42,127 nucleotides of DNA from Clostridia bacterium. Lineage in GTDB: Bacteria > Bacillota_A > Clostridia > Oscillospirales > CAG-272. Made by a program: the position numbers and the translations under genes. The notes beneath the pieces are model-generated. The model made no database searches, was not told the DNA's origin, and was given only the letters and a program-made list of their open reading frames with translations. Where the stretch lies: assembly GCA_017501175.1 (NCBI GenBank), contig JAFVXK010000028.1, positions 1 through 42,127 on the forward strand. Reading direction: 5' to 3'. Below, in pieces: positions 9,977 to 19,371 of the stretch. Within the stretch, counting starts at the first letter, position 1, and each line of letters starts with the position of its first letter.

Positions 9977-10020
9977 AAAGCACCTATGACGGCATAAAAA
10001 ACCGTTAACATAGGTGCTTT
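9977..10020 (-). terminator. Rho-independent terminator of trpS
   Basis: On the minus strand a 12-bp stem (AAAGCACCTATG / CATAGGTGCTTT) encloses a 20-nt loop and is followed by TTCTTTTTTT. It directly follows trpS and overlaps the farthest-upstream possible start of the transferase gene. Confidence 0.85.
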
Positions 10021-10028
10021 GCGTAATA

Positions 10029-10046
10029 TGTAAATATTAGTTTACA
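10029..10046. repeat. 18-bp gene-end palindrome, copy A
   Basis: TGTAAATATTAGTTTACA: 6-bp arms TGTAAA/TTTACA around a 6-bp core. It covers the trpS stop codon (TTA at 10037-10039 on this strand). Same design as the copies at 29550, 31699, 33243, 39022 and 41856. Confidence 0.7.
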
Positions 10047-11032
10047 AAGCCTATCTTTCTTCTTACCTTGGACATAATTTTTCTTGCGTAGTAGGAAGCT
10101 TCGTCTGCGCCTGCCTTCATAACGCTTTCAAGGAAAGCCTTGTCCTTTATAAGTCTGTCAAACTCGGCTCTCACGTCGGCAAGTCCGTCGGCACACGCCT
10201 CGCCAACTGCCAGCTTGAAATCTCCGTAGCCGCGTCCTTCGAACTCGTGTTCGATATCCTCATAGCTTTTTCCCGTAAAGGCGCGGTAAATCGTCATAAG
10301 ATTTGACACGCCCGGCTTGCTTTCGGAATATCTGACCTCTGCGTCGGAATCGGTTACCGCCTTTTTGAACTTACGCATTATGTCGTCCTTTGAGTCGAGA
10401 ATATAGACGACTGCGTTCTGGTTGGGGTCGGATTTCGACATTTTGGAGGTCGGCTCGGCAAGCGACATAATCTTCATCGTATCCTGCGATATGTACCCTT
10501 CGGGAACGGTGAACGTGTCGCCGTATATCTGGTTAAAGCGTATAGCAATATCACGGGCAAGCTCAAGATGCTGCTTTTGGTCTATTCCGACGGGAACGAC
10601 GTCGGTGCCGTAAAGGAGTATATCTGCCGCCATCAAGGCAGGGTAGGTGAAAAGACCTGCGTTGATATTCTGCGCGTTCTTTGCGCTCTTATCCTTGAAT
10701 TGCGTCATTCTTGAAAGCTCGCCGAACATAGTGTAGCAGTCGAGAATCCAACCAAGCTCTGCGTGCGCCGGCACGTGCGACTGCACAAAGAGGGTGTTCT
10801 TCTCGTGGTCAAGACCGCACGCCATATAAAGCGCCAGCGTTTCGTAGGTTCTGCGTCGGAGCTCTGCCGGAACCTGCCTTACCGTTATTGCGTGAAGGTC
10901 AACAACGCAGTAGAAGGTCTTATATTCTTCTGAAAAACGCGTGAAATTCTTTATTGCGCCGAGGTAGTTTCCTATCGTTAGGTTTCCTGAGGGCTGTACT
11001 CCCGAGAATACTGTTTTTCTGTCGCCTGTCAT
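10037..11032 (-). CDS. trpS: Tryptophanyl-tRNA synthetase
   Basis: Class Ic aminoacyl-tRNA synthetase that charges tRNA-Trp in the cytoplasm. The protein of about 331 residues opens with KTVFSGVQPSGNLTIGNYLGA, in which TIGN is the HIGH-equivalent motif, and has SKMSKSDPN as the KMSKS loop. The length is normal for the bacterial enzyme. A longer frame exists upstream, but the ATG at 11032 follows AAAGGAG at good spacing and matches the family N-terminus, so the extension is rejected. The promoter at 11067-11095 leaves a leader of only about 30 nt, so there is no room for a T-box. The gene is monocistronic: a strong terminator follows the stop codon, which itself lies in an 18-bp palindrome. 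Confidence 0.96.
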   Translation of the reverse strand: MTGDRKTVFSGVQPSGNLTIGNYLGAIKNFTRFSEEYKTFYCVVDLHAITVRQVPAELRRRTYETLALYMACGLDHEKNTLFVQSHVPAHAELGWILDCYTMFGELSRMTQFKDKSAKNAQNINAGLFTYPALMAADILLYGTDVVPVGIDQKQHLELARDIAIRFNQIYGDTFTVPEGYISQDTMKIMSLAEPTSKMSKSDPNQNAVVYILDSKDDIMRKFKKAVTDSDAEVRYSESKPGVSNLMTIYRAFTGKSYEDIEHEFEGRGYGDFKLAVGEACADGLADVRAEFDRLIKDKAFLESVMKAGADEASYYARKIMSKVRRKIGFVN

Positions 11033-11066
11033 TTTTTTGGCTCCTTTGCCGTTGAATATCCTAATA

Positions 11067-11095
11067 ATTATACAATCATCTCTTCTTTTTGTCAA
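11067..11095 (-). promoter_or_regulatory. Consensus sigma-A promoter of trpS
   Basis: On the minus strand: -35 TTGACA (11095-11090), 17-bp spacer, -10 TATAAT (11072-11067). Both hexamers are perfect. Confidence 0.88.
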
Positions 11096-11286
11096 GTGCG
11101 AAGGAGTTTTTAATTGATTTTTTGTTTGGTTCACTGTAAATTCAACGTTTGTTTAAACTATTTTTCAACATAATCTTTTATAATATATACTTTTGTTAAC
11201 AATTTATTTAAAATTATATGTTAAAATATTGGGTACGAACATAACAATACAACCTTAGCCGAGAGGCGAGAACGGAGAAAACAACT

Positions 11287-12255
11287 GTGATAAAAGTAGA
11301 AAATCTTGTAAAAAGATACGGCTCGAATTACGCATTGAACGATGTGAGCTTCGAGATAGGAGAGGGCGAAATAGTCGGACTTCTCGGTCCTAACGGCGCG
11401 GGTAAGAGTACGACTATGAATATCCTTACAGGATACCTTTCTTCAACGTCCGGCGCGGCCTATATCAATGGAATAAATATACTTGAAGACCCTATTGGAG
11501 CAAAGAAGTTTATAGGCTTTCTGCCCGAGCAGCCTCCGCTTTATCCCGAGATGACTGTGTCGGAGTTTCTCGGCTTCGTATATGAATTGAAGGCGTGTGA
11601 GCTTCCGCGAGAGGAGCATCTTGCAGAGATTGTTGACGTTGTAAAGCTTTTTGACGTTAAGGACAGGCTTATACGAAATCTCTCAAAGGGATATAAGCAA
11701 AGAGTTGGAATTGCCGCAGCGCTTGTCGGCGACCCGAAGATAATAATATTCGACGAGCCTACCGTTGGACTTGACCCGAAGCAGATTATAGAGGTAAGAA
11801 ACCTTATAAGAACGCTCGGAAAGAAGCACACGGTTATTCTCTCGACTCACATACTTGCCGAGGTTCAGGCTGTGTGTGAGAGAGTTATCATAATCAGCAA
11901 GGGCAAGATAATAGCAGACGAGAAAACCGATAATATCGTCAAAACCATAGAGGGCGGTTATAGCCTTTCTGTGAAAATCGCAGGCCCTGAACGCGAGGTC
12001 GAGCAGGCGCTCGGGAAAATAAGCGGAGTCAAGAAGGTAAGAGCCACAGGCGAGCGCGACTCCGATGCATATACCTTTATCGTTGAGAGCGAAAAGGGAA
12101 TAGACGTGCGAAAGAGCATTTTCGCACTTTGCGCGTCAAAGAATTGGGCAATATTCGGGCTTAATCCCATAGGAACCGATCTTGAATCGGTGTTTATAAA
12201 GCTGATAGACAGAGGCGAGGCGGGAAGTGCGCCCGCAAAGAGCAAGAAAAGATAA
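11287..12255 (+). CDS. ABC-2-type exporter ATP-binding protein (GldA/CcmA-like)
   Basis: A 322-residue cytoplasmic ATPase that energises the adjacent permease. Seen: Walker A GPNGAGKST (34-42), Q-loop at FLPEQPPLY (about 79-86), signature LSKGYKQR (132-139), Walker B IIIFDEP (about 152-158) and switch His188 in LSTHIL. A C-terminal beta domain of about 100 residues (SLSVKIAGPEREVEQAL) is like that of drug- and GldA-type ABC-2 ATPases. The start is a GTG at 11287 with a distant CGGAG. It is the first gene of a five-gene unit with short gaps (18, 18, overlap, 10 bp). The upstream AT-rich region, shared divergently with trpS, has a TATAAT at 11179-11184 without a convincing -35. Cargo unknown. 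Confidence 0.92.
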   Translation: MIKVENLVKRYGSNYALNDVSFEIGEGEIVGLLGPNGAGKSTTMNILTGYLSSTSGAAYINGINILEDPIGAKKFIGFLPEQPPLYPEMTVSEFLGFVYELKACELPREEHLAEIVDVVKLFDVKDRLIRNLSKGYKQRVGIAAALVGDPKIIIFDEPTVGLDPKQIIEVRNLIRTLGKKHTVILSTHILAEVQAVCERVIIISKGKIIADEKTDNIVKTIEGGYSLSVKIAGPEREVEQALGKISGVKKVRATGERDSDAYTFIVESEKGIDVRKSIFALCASKNWAIFGLNPIGTDLESVFIKLIDRGEAGSAPAKSKKR

Positions 12256-12273
12256 GGACGGAGGATACGAAAA

Positions 12274-12981
12274 ATGCTTGCAATTTACAAAAGAGAAATG
12301 CGCTCCTACTTTACGGGAGTCATAGGATACGTTTTCCTTGTTTTATATCTTGCGGTGGCGGGACTTGCATTCTGCTATTCCACGCTTTATTCGATGTCGG
12401 CGAACCCCGCGTCGTTCTATATGATAATGATGCTATTCTCGGCGATAGCACTTCCTCTTCTTACGATGAAATCATTCAGCGAAGAGAGAAAGACTAAGAC
12501 TGAACAGCTCCTTTTGACAGCGCCGCTTTCCATTCCTTCGATGGTAATGGGCAAATTCCTGGCGGCTTATACCATGTTTGCGGGAGCGGCAGTTTTCACC
12601 TCGCTTTACTTCCTCATACTTTACAGATACGCATTCATTCAGGTGGGAGTGCTCATTGGAAATCTGCTTGCGCTTTTGCTTGTCGGCTTCGTTTTCATCG
12701 CTGTCGGTCTTTTTATCTCCTCACTTACGGAGAATCAGCTTTCTGCTGCCGTAGGAACGATAGCAATAATTATGGCGTTCTTACTTATCGGACTTGTCAA
12801 TGCCCTTCTTCCTTCGAGCTATTGGCTGAGATACGTTCTTGACAGCATATCCATTTTCACGAGATTCCAGACCTTCTCTAACGGATATTTCGATCTGTCA
12901 AGCGTGATTTATTATATTTCTGTCGGTGCTATCTTCCTTTACCTCACCTACAGAGTATATGACAGACGCAGATTCGGCTAA
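12274..12981 (+). CDS. ABC-2-type permease (GldF-like)
   Basis: A 235-residue integral membrane protein with about six hydrophobic helices. The opening YKREMRSYFTGVIGYVFLV, the PLLTMKSFSEERKTKTEQLL loop and the following SMVMGKFLAAY are the usual signature of GldF-type ABC-2 permeases found beside GldG-like proteins. It should form the membrane channel with the ATPase of the previous gene. Ribosome binding site GGACGGAGG lies upstream of the ATG at 12274. There is a single permease gene, so a homodimer, or pairing with the membrane-anchored proteins downstream, is likely. Confidence 0.9.
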   Translation: MLAIYKREMRSYFTGVIGYVFLVLYLAVAGLAFCYSTLYSMSANPASFYMIMMLFSAIALPLLTMKSFSEERKTKTEQLLLTAPLSIPSMVMGKFLAAYTMFAGAAVFTSLYFLILYRYAFIQVGVLIGNLLALLLVGFVFIAVGLFISSLTENQLSAAVGTIAIIMAFLLIGLVNALLPSSYWLRYVLDSISIFTRFQTFSNGYFDLSSVIYYISVGAIFLYLTYRVYDRRRFG

Positions 12982-12999
12982 CGCTTCGGAGATTAAATA

Positions 13000-14532
13000 A
13001 TGAAAAATATAAAAGGAAAAATAGGTGAGACGCTATCGGAAGAAAAGTTTTCCTCGTCAGTCTTAACGGCGGCGCTTATCGCCGTTATTCTCGTGGCTAA
13101 CACCGTTATTTACACGCTCTTTTCTTATTTTGGCTGGCACTTTTCCTCGACTGCTGTTCAGGATTTCTCAATAAGCGGCAATATGGACGGGATAATGGAA
13201 AAATGTGCAAGCGTGGGTGAAAAGGTAACGGTCCTCTTCTGCTATCCCGAGAAGAACGTCAAGGAGCACGGCACAGGCGGATACGTTTACAGAACCGCCA
13301 AGGAATTTGAGGAAAGATATCCCGATACGATTGAGCTTAAATACGTTAACATAATAACCAACGTCACAGACGACGGTGACTATCTTGACGTCAGCAAGTA
13401 TTCGGTTGATTCTGACGGAAGCACGATGCCGATAACCAAAACGTCGGTCATATTCATTTACGGCGATAATCACAAGGTTGTAACCGATACGACTACCAGC
13501 GCGGGATACGCGAGCTTCTTCGTTCTTGACTACTCGGGCACCGACCCCACACCGATAGCGTATAACGGTGAGGAGGTTATGGCGGCGAATATATGCTGGG
13601 TGCTTGAGGACGAGCATAAGATGGCGTATTTCACTACGGGACACGGCGAAGTTATAGACCCCGCCTTTGCAGATGTTATTTCAAGAGCGGGCTATAGAAT
13701 AGGTGTTATCGACCTCAAAACGAACGAAATCCCCAAGGACGCAGACCTTCTCTTAATTTCAAATCCGAGAACCGATATAGAGGCTTCCCTGGAGGGCTCA
13801 GGGGCGAGGAGCGAGAGCGACAGAATTAAGCACTATCTTGACGAGGGCGGAAATCTTTTCGTTTCGCTTAACTCTCTTGCAAAGGAGCAAAGTGTGCTTG
13901 AGGGAATACTTGCAGACTGTGGAATTTCGCTCTCTTACGCTGAAAATGAGGACGGCGAGCGAGCCTTGAATATCGTTAGGGATACAGCCGAGACTGTTGC
14001 GCTCAGCGGATATACGATAGTGGCAGGCTACGCGAATACCGATGACGGAAGCTGGCTTTCCGAAAACGTGTCAAAGTACTCGGACGGAAAGGTTATCATA
14101 AGCGACGTTGCGGCGCTTGTTCTTTCGGGAGAGGCAAAGCCCGTTTTGGTTTCGTCCTCTGCGTCGCAGCTCTTCGCACACGGTGTGGCAACCGATAACA
14201 AGGGCGGATATACGGTAGCGGCAAGCGCTGAGATGGTCGGCGAAAACGGCGAGGTCGGAACAGTGTTCGTAGTTCCCAGCACCTATCTTGCAACAACGGC
14301 GTCGCTTGTAACCAACGGATACGCGAACAAGGACTTCGTTTATTCGCTGCTTGAGCGTTTTTACGGCTGCTCACAGCTTCCTTACGGCGCGAGTATAATA
14401 TCCTTCAGAACTCCAATGCTGGAAGGACTTACTATGAAAACCGCTAATATATACACTGCGATTATTATGGCAATACCCGCAGCTGTTGCCGTTGCCTGTG
14501 CGGTTGTTCTTACAAGAAGAAAGAATAGGTGA
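13000..14532 (+). CDS. GldG-like ABC transporter auxiliary protein, paralogue 1
   Basis: 510 residues: one N-terminal membrane helix (about 22-48, LTAALIAVILVANTVIYTLF), a large extracytoplasmic region and a C-terminal helix (about 484-505) followed by RRKNR. The region AYNGEEVMAANICWVLEDE with MAYFTTGHGE and LLLISNPRTDI matches the ABC-type auxiliary (GldG/IFT52-like) fold: a beta-rich part after the first helix, then a Rossmann-like domain. Such proteins work with ABC-2 exporters of unknown cargo; Bacteroidota GldG, in the gliding complex, is the best-known relative. Here the host is a Gram-positive type, so gliding is not implied. Its stop overlaps the start of the next, related gene. Confidence 0.82.
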   Translation: MKNIKGKIGETLSEEKFSSSVLTAALIAVILVANTVIYTLFSYFGWHFSSTAVQDFSISGNMDGIMEKCASVGEKVTVLFCYPEKNVKEHGTGGYVYRTAKEFEERYPDTIELKYVNIITNVTDDGDYLDVSKYSVDSDGSTMPITKTSVIFIYGDNHKVVTDTTTSAGYASFFVLDYSGTDPTPIAYNGEEVMAANICWVLEDEHKMAYFTTGHGEVIDPAFADVISRAGYRIGVIDLKTNEIPKDADLLLISNPRTDIEASLEGSGARSESDRIKHYLDEGGNLFVSLNSLAKEQSVLEGILADCGISLSYAENEDGERALNIVRDTAETVALSGYTIVAGYANTDDGSWLSENVSKYSDGKVIISDVAALVLSGEAKPVLVSSSASQLFAHGVATDNKGGYTVAASAEMVGENGEVGTVFVVPSTYLATTASLVTNGYANKDFVYSLLERFYGCSQLPYGASIISFRTPMLEGLTMKTANIYTAIIMAIPAAVAVACAVVLTRRKNR

Positions 14533-16208
14533 TGAACGAGATGAACATTTTTAAAGGAAAAAGTACAAGAACCAGAATATTTACCGTCATCACTGTCGCT
14601 ATAATACTTCTTGCGTTAGCGCTCAACCTGGTGCTTGGCTATTTTGGCATACACAAGACGCTCTTTCTAGACCTTACCTACGAGGGATTTTACACTCTTA
14701 CCGATGCTATGAAGAAGGAGTGCTCGTTCATTGACGAGCTTGACGGTAAGGTGGAGATAATATTCTGCGACGACCCTGACAGGCTCATTTCGCAGACGGT
14801 AACGAGAGTGCTTTACTTTATGTCGGTGATGTTGGATAACAGCTTTGAAAACCTCGAAACCAAAACCGTAAACGTCACGCTTAATCCTACCGCTGTGTCA
14901 AAATATAAGACTACCTCTCTTGCGGAAATTGAGCCTGACGACGTTATCATTTCCTACGGCGACAGATACAGAGTTGTTAAGGCAGAGGTGTTCTGGTACA
15001 GAGATGGCTCGGACCAGCTCTTCTCGTATAACGGCGAATATAAAATGGCATCTCTAATAAAGTCGATTACTGCGTTCAGCAACGCAGGAGGAGCGTCGGC
15101 GTATTTTCTGACCGGAAACGGCGAAACCTACTATGATGAGGCAGAGCCAAACGAGAACCGCGAGCTTCTCAACTTCATTCACGCGCTTGAGGACGCGGGA
15201 CTTACAGTAAAGACGCTTGACATAAACAGCGAGGAAATCCCCGAGGATTGCGCGCTCATCGTCATAAATAATCCGAAGACGGATTTTCTTCCCGAGGCGG
15301 ATAAAGAGAACGAATTCTATTATATCTCCCCGCTTGAGAAGCTGGACAGATATCTCATATCCGATTACGGAACGATTATGGTAGCTAAGGACCACGAAAC
15401 CGAGCTTCCTCTTTTTGAGGAGTTTCTCAGAGAATGGGGCTTTGAGTTTGAGAATGCGCTTGTAAAGGATACCGATAACAGCATTGACGACGCTGACGAC
15501 ACAAAAACACAGATTATAGGCGTTTACAACACCGATGAAAACGGCTACGGAATGGGTATTTATTCCGAGTTTGCGAGCCTTGAGAGCGCTCCGAAATTCA
15601 TCGTCACGGATACGGGATATATGAGATGCTCATACGGGGTTTCCGACTCTGTTTACGAGAACGGAGCTACCGGAATATCGAGAATTTATTCTCCCGTTAT
15701 CTTCACCTCTGGCAAGGCAACCGCATACGCTAAGGACAAGGACGGCAACTATAACCTTCTTTATGCCAACGAGGGACGCAAGGATTTAGTTGGAATTACT
15801 GTAAGAAAACAGCTTAATTCGGTGACTAATGAGAATAAGTATTCCTACGTAATGTGCTCTAACAGCGCCGACTTCTTTACAAATCCCTTTATGGGTAGCA
15901 GCGCTTATTCCAACTATGACGTTTTGGTCGCGGCGGCAGTTAACACGACGCGCGCGGACGAGCACGCTTCAATAGACCTCGGCGGCACGTCACAGAATTC
16001 ATCCTCTTACGGCGGAAAGATGCTTATTTCCGATAAAATGACCGCGCTTGGAGAGGTTATTTACTACAAGGACGCATCAACTCCTATAAAGAAGAATTAC
16101 GGCCTTGCAACCTCTGAGATTGTGGTCTATTCGGTGTTCATCTTCCTTCTGCCCGTGGCTGTTGCAACGGTAGGAATAGTCGTCAAAATCAAGAGGAAAT
16201 ATCTATAA
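14532..16208 (+). CDS. GldG-like ABC transporter auxiliary protein, paralogue 2
   Basis: About 558 residues with the same plan as the preceding gene: N-terminal helix (IFTVITVAIILLALALNLVLG), extracytoplasmic domain with FSYNGEYKMASLIKSI, SAYFLTGNGETYYDEA and CALIVINNPKTDF, and a C-terminal helix (VVYSVFIFLLPVAVATVGIVV) with a basic tail. The two paralogues align through these motifs but are strongly diverged, so they may form a heterodimer. Possible starts are GTG 14529, ATG 14532 (overlapping the previous stop as TGATG) and ATG 14541, which has the best spacing to AGGTGA; the choice changes only the first few residues. Cargo and partner are unknown. Confidence 0.8.
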   Translation: MNEMNIFKGKSTRTRIFTVITVAIILLALALNLVLGYFGIHKTLFLDLTYEGFYTLTDAMKKECSFIDELDGKVEIIFCDDPDRLISQTVTRVLYFMSVMLDNSFENLETKTVNVTLNPTAVSKYKTTSLAEIEPDDVIISYGDRYRVVKAEVFWYRDGSDQLFSYNGEYKMASLIKSITAFSNAGGASAYFLTGNGETYYDEAEPNENRELLNFIHALEDAGLTVKTLDINSEEIPEDCALIVINNPKTDFLPEADKENEFYYISPLEKLDRYLISDYGTIMVAKDHETELPLFEEFLREWGFEFENALVKDTDNSIDDADDTKTQIIGVYNTDENGYGMGIYSEFASLESAPKFIVTDTGYMRCSYGVSDSVYENGATGISRIYSPVIFTSGKATAYAKDKDGNYNLLYANEGRKDLVGITVRKQLNSVTNENKYSYVMCSNSADFFTNPFMGSSAYSNYDVLVAAAVNTTRADEHASIDLGGTSQNSSSYGGKMLISDKMTALGEVIYYKDASTPIKKNYGLATSEIVVYSVFIFLLPVAVATVGIVVKIKRKYL

Positions 16209-16218
16209 GGAGAAGCGA

Positions 16219-19155
16219 ATGATACGGGTAAAAAAGAAATTTAATAAAAAGCTTCTGACAGCTATCGTTCTTCTTATCTCCTTTGTTGTTTTGCTTACCG
16301 CCTCAATTCTTATGAATATATTTCTAGGCGGTGACGAAAGCTCGGGCAACAAGTACGAGCTTCTCGAGGTTCTCGACGGAGAGAGCGTATACGGAAGCTA
16401 TAACGTAGCGTATCCTTATATTGATGACGCGAAGCTGAATTATATCAGCGTTTCGGACAAGTCTAACTCATTCAGACTTGCGCGTCCTGACGAGAATGGC
16501 GATATGATACTCTATTACACCAATGCCGAGGGCAGACTTGACGTCTATTACCCTAACATTCTCGGCACGGACGAAAATATCGCGTACAGCTCGCTCTATG
16601 CAATAGACCAAAAGGACGGAATGGGAATGATTCCCGCGATATCCTATCTTTGCAGTGCGGTAGGCTTTACCGCCTTTCAGGATAGAATTAAGCTTTCCGA
16701 CGACCCTGACGTAAGAAAAAATCAGCTTGAGAGCTTCGGACTTACCGAGGATAAAGCGGTTTCTGTAAAAATCGCCTATTCCGACGAGGAGAGCAAGTCC
16801 GAGAAAACTCACACTATTACTATCGGAAAGCAGAATATTTCCGGCGCAGGCAGATACTTTATTGTAGATAACAGAGATTACGTTTACTGCTCTGCAACAA
16901 ACTATATGGAGTACGGCGTTCAGGGCTTTGTTTACTTCATAAAGCCGTACCTTGTGACCGAGGGAATGAGCGGTGACGACAGTATTCTCGCCGCGTATCT
17001 TACTACTGATTTCAGAGAGTGGAAAAACACCGTCCATAAAACCGAGGGAGAGGCTGTTGCTGTTGGCTCGCAGGTTATAGCGAATGCAGAGAGCATAACG
17101 CCCCTGAAACCCGGTGGAGCTTTCTCGTCATCTCTTGGCGACAGCGAGGACGGTTACAGGTATTCGGGATTTGCAAAAACCGAGTTTAATCTCGGCGCTT
17201 ACAAGGATAATCCCGATTACGTAAGAATGATAAACGCCCTTACGGGTAAAAAAATCGGCAAGTATTACGATTATACAGATAAGAACGCAAACCTTAGCGA
17301 AGCTATAATATTCACGCTTATTTCGCAGTCAAAGACGATAGATTTCGGCGAAAATGACGCGGTGAGCTACGAGTATAAGATAACCGCCATCGAGTCCATT
17401 CTGACCGACGAGGCGGAGATAACAGAGACGGGCGTTGCAGTTCTTGGAAACAAGCTTATTAAGGTTACCTACGAGGTAAGCTGCGACGGTAAAAAGCTCG
17501 GTAGCTACCCATCTCACGCGGTTATAGACCTTGACGACGAGAGAATCCCTGCCGATGCGAAGGCTGCGCTTTCCTCGGCAAAGGTAGGTACGCTTTCGAC
17601 GGCGGTTACCTTCTCAATCGACTACACCGTTGATAATGCGGTGAAGTTCGAGGGTGAATACGTGGTATGCGACATTCTTGAAATATACGATAAGGACGGA
17701 AAGGAAGCAACTCAGATAAAAGAGGACTCCATTGTCGTATATCGTTATTATATAGTTGCTGACGGCGTAAAGCAGGACGATATTCACGTAGGAACGGCTT
17801 CTCTTGCAAAAACCGAGGGTGAGAGCGAGGAAACGGCAAAGCTTCGTGAGGCTCTCGTGGGCAAGGGCATTTCGGCAGACGTTAACATCAGCGTTATGAA
17901 ATACACCGAGTATAGCGAGATATTCTACGATTTTATAACCTACCGAATTTCCGAGATAGAATATTTCGTTACCTCGGAGCTCGTTGCGGCCTTTGGCTTT
18001 GTAAATGCATCGGACAGAGACCCCTTCTACGGAGAATCGGTTTACGAAAATAAAACCGAGGGCAAATATTCGCTCTACGGTATAAACGCAGACGCATGTA
18101 TTGAAATTGTCAAGTCCTTTATGGGCATTACGAGCTCATCGTCATCTACCTCGTCGGGACTTCTCGGCGATGAAACTGTGGCTGTCGGTCTTACGCCCAC
18201 CTTGATGGACAAATACGGTCTTTACGCTTATACCATATACATCGAAATTCCAAGAGGTATATATCCGAGAGAGGACGAAAATTACGACGACGAGAACGCG
18301 CTTGATAACTACGATTGGCGCGACACGCTTTCGTTCTATCTCTATGTCAGCGAGGAGCAGTACGACGGCACAAGATACGTTGCGTCGGATATGTACGACA
18401 TAGTTGTGAAGATGGACGGAGAGATGTTCAACTTCCTCAAGCTCGATTTTGCTGAATTTTGGGCAAGACGTAATCTTCTGCTCACCGACTTTATGCTCAT
18501 AGAGAATATGAAGCTTGAGTTCAATATGAACGACGTCTATGGCAAATACAATTTTGATATTCGCCATGAAACCGTTTATGTTGACGAGAATGGTAAATCC
18601 TACGTTATTCCCCCTGACGACATTTATACCGACGTTTACAAAGTGTCGCACATCGACACGAGCCAGTCGGGCAAGTGCTTTGAAACCGAGTTCTCTAAAT
18701 TCTTAGAGGCAAACGGGCTTACAAAGACCAGTATGACAACTCTTTACAATAACGTGAGAGGTGACGGAAGCTTGATAATGAGCAGTAAGGATACGCTTGG
18801 CTCGAGCAATTTCAAGAACCTTATGCATCTCGTTTACGGTATCTACTACACCGACACCCTGACGGATATGAGCGAGGCGGAGAAGGCTGAAATTAAGAGC
18901 AAAGCTCCTCTTATGAAAATGTCGGTGCTTCTTGAAACAACGGGATATTACTACACCTATGAATTCCACAGAATAGATGAAAGACGCATTATGGTTAACC
19001 TGTATCGCTCGGATTCCGACGGCAATCAGATTACAGAGGGCGTTTGTGATATGTATATTTCGACCTTTGCTTTCAAAAAAATAGCGCAGGGCTTCATTGA
19101 CATTTTGAATGCAAAGGACATCGACGCTGAGGTCGGATATCCTACCGAGGACTGA
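16219..19155 (+). CDS. Large DUF4340-like membrane-anchored protein of the ABC/Gld-like operon
   Basis: 978 residues: basic N-terminus, one membrane helix (about 12-36, LLTAIVLLISFVVLLTASIL), then a long acidic extracytoplasmic region. The fifth-gene position after ATPase, permease and two GldG-like genes is where DUF4340 proteins usually occur. Segments such as HTITIGKQNISGAGRYFIVD, followed by VYCSATNYMEY, resemble the DUF4340 repeat, in which a comparison of an ionic bond or binding ratio is made on beta sheets. A Ser/Thr linker (SSSSSTSSG, about 638-646) divides it. It is about two to three times the usual DUF4340 length, so it may contain duplicated domains. AAGGAG precedes the ATG at 16219. 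No terminator is evident after it. The function is not known. Confidence 0.68.
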   Translation: MIRVKKKFNKKLLTAIVLLISFVVLLTASILMNIFLGGDESSGNKYELLEVLDGESVYGSYNVAYPYIDDAKLNYISVSDKSNSFRLARPDENGDMILYYTNAEGRLDVYYPNILGTDENIAYSSLYAIDQKDGMGMIPAISYLCSAVGFTAFQDRIKLSDDPDVRKNQLESFGLTEDKAVSVKIAYSDEESKSEKTHTITIGKQNISGAGRYFIVDNRDYVYCSATNYMEYGVQGFVYFIKPYLVTEGMSGDDSILAAYLTTDFREWKNTVHKTEGEAVAVGSQVIANAESITPLKPGGAFSSSLGDSEDGYRYSGFAKTEFNLGAYKDNPDYVRMINALTGKKIGKYYDYTDKNANLSEAIIFTLISQSKTIDFGENDAVSYEYKITAIESILTDEAEITETGVAVLGNKLIKVTYEVSCDGKKLGSYPSHAVIDLDDERIPADAKAALSSAKVGTLSTAVTFSIDYTVDNAVKFEGEYVVCDILEIYDKDGKEATQIKEDSIVVYRYYIVADGVKQDDIHVGTASLAKTEGESEETAKLREALVGKGISADVNISVMKYTEYSEIFYDFITYRISEIEYFVTSELVAAFGFVNASDRDPFYGESVYENKTEGKYSLYGINADACIEIVKSFMGITSSSSSTSSGLLGDETVAVGLTPTLMDKYGLYAYTIYIEIPRGIYPREDENYDDENALDNYDWRDTLSFYLYVSEEQYDGTRYVASDMYDIVVKMDGEMFNFLKLDFAEFWARRNLLLTDFMLIENMKLEFNMNDVYGKYNFDIRHETVYVDENGKSYVIPPDDIYTDVYKVSHIDTSQSGKCFETEFSKFLEANGLTKTSMTTLYNNVRGDGSLIMSSKDTLGSSNFKNLMHLVYGIYYTDTLTDMSEAEKAEIKSKAPLMKMSVLLETTGYYYTYEFHRIDERRIMVNLYRSDSDGNQITEGVCDMYISTFAFKKIAQGFIDILNAKDIDAEVGYPTED

Positions 19156-19257
19156 TTTACCTATCGAGGAAAAGCGGACGTTTTGCAATAAAAACCTAAT
19201 GTTGATTAAGAATTTGTTCTATAATTGAAAAAATATTTAAAAAATATAAAAAAATGT

Positions 19258-19286
19258 TTGCTTTTTCTCTACCTTTGTGCTATAAT
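19258..19286 (+). promoter_or_regulatory. Sigma-A promoter of the foldase-like lipoprotein gene
   Basis: -35 TTGCTT (19258-19263), 17-bp spacer, -10 TATAAT (19281-19286) with extended TGC. It leaves a leader of about 80 nt, and an A/T-rich tract lies upstream (19226-19256), possibly an UP element. Confidence 0.72.
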
Positions 19287-19371
19287 GAAATGTACGCAAG
19301 GAATTTGCGGCTTTTTGCCTCAGCGCACAGAAGACCGCACTCGCTAAAAAATATATAAAAGGAAAGAAATT

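Noticed and set aside
11033..11286. Possible T-box before trpS
   Set aside because: The promoter leaves only about 30 nt of leader and there is no T-box sequence.
11287..19155. Gliding motility apparatus
   Set aside because: Only the ABC and GldG-like parts are present and the other genes suggest a Gram-positive; no GldK/L/M/N-like genes are seen.
19156..19257. Terminator after the DUF4340-like gene
   Set aside because: Only short imperfect complementarity around GCGGACGTTTTGC; not enough to call.
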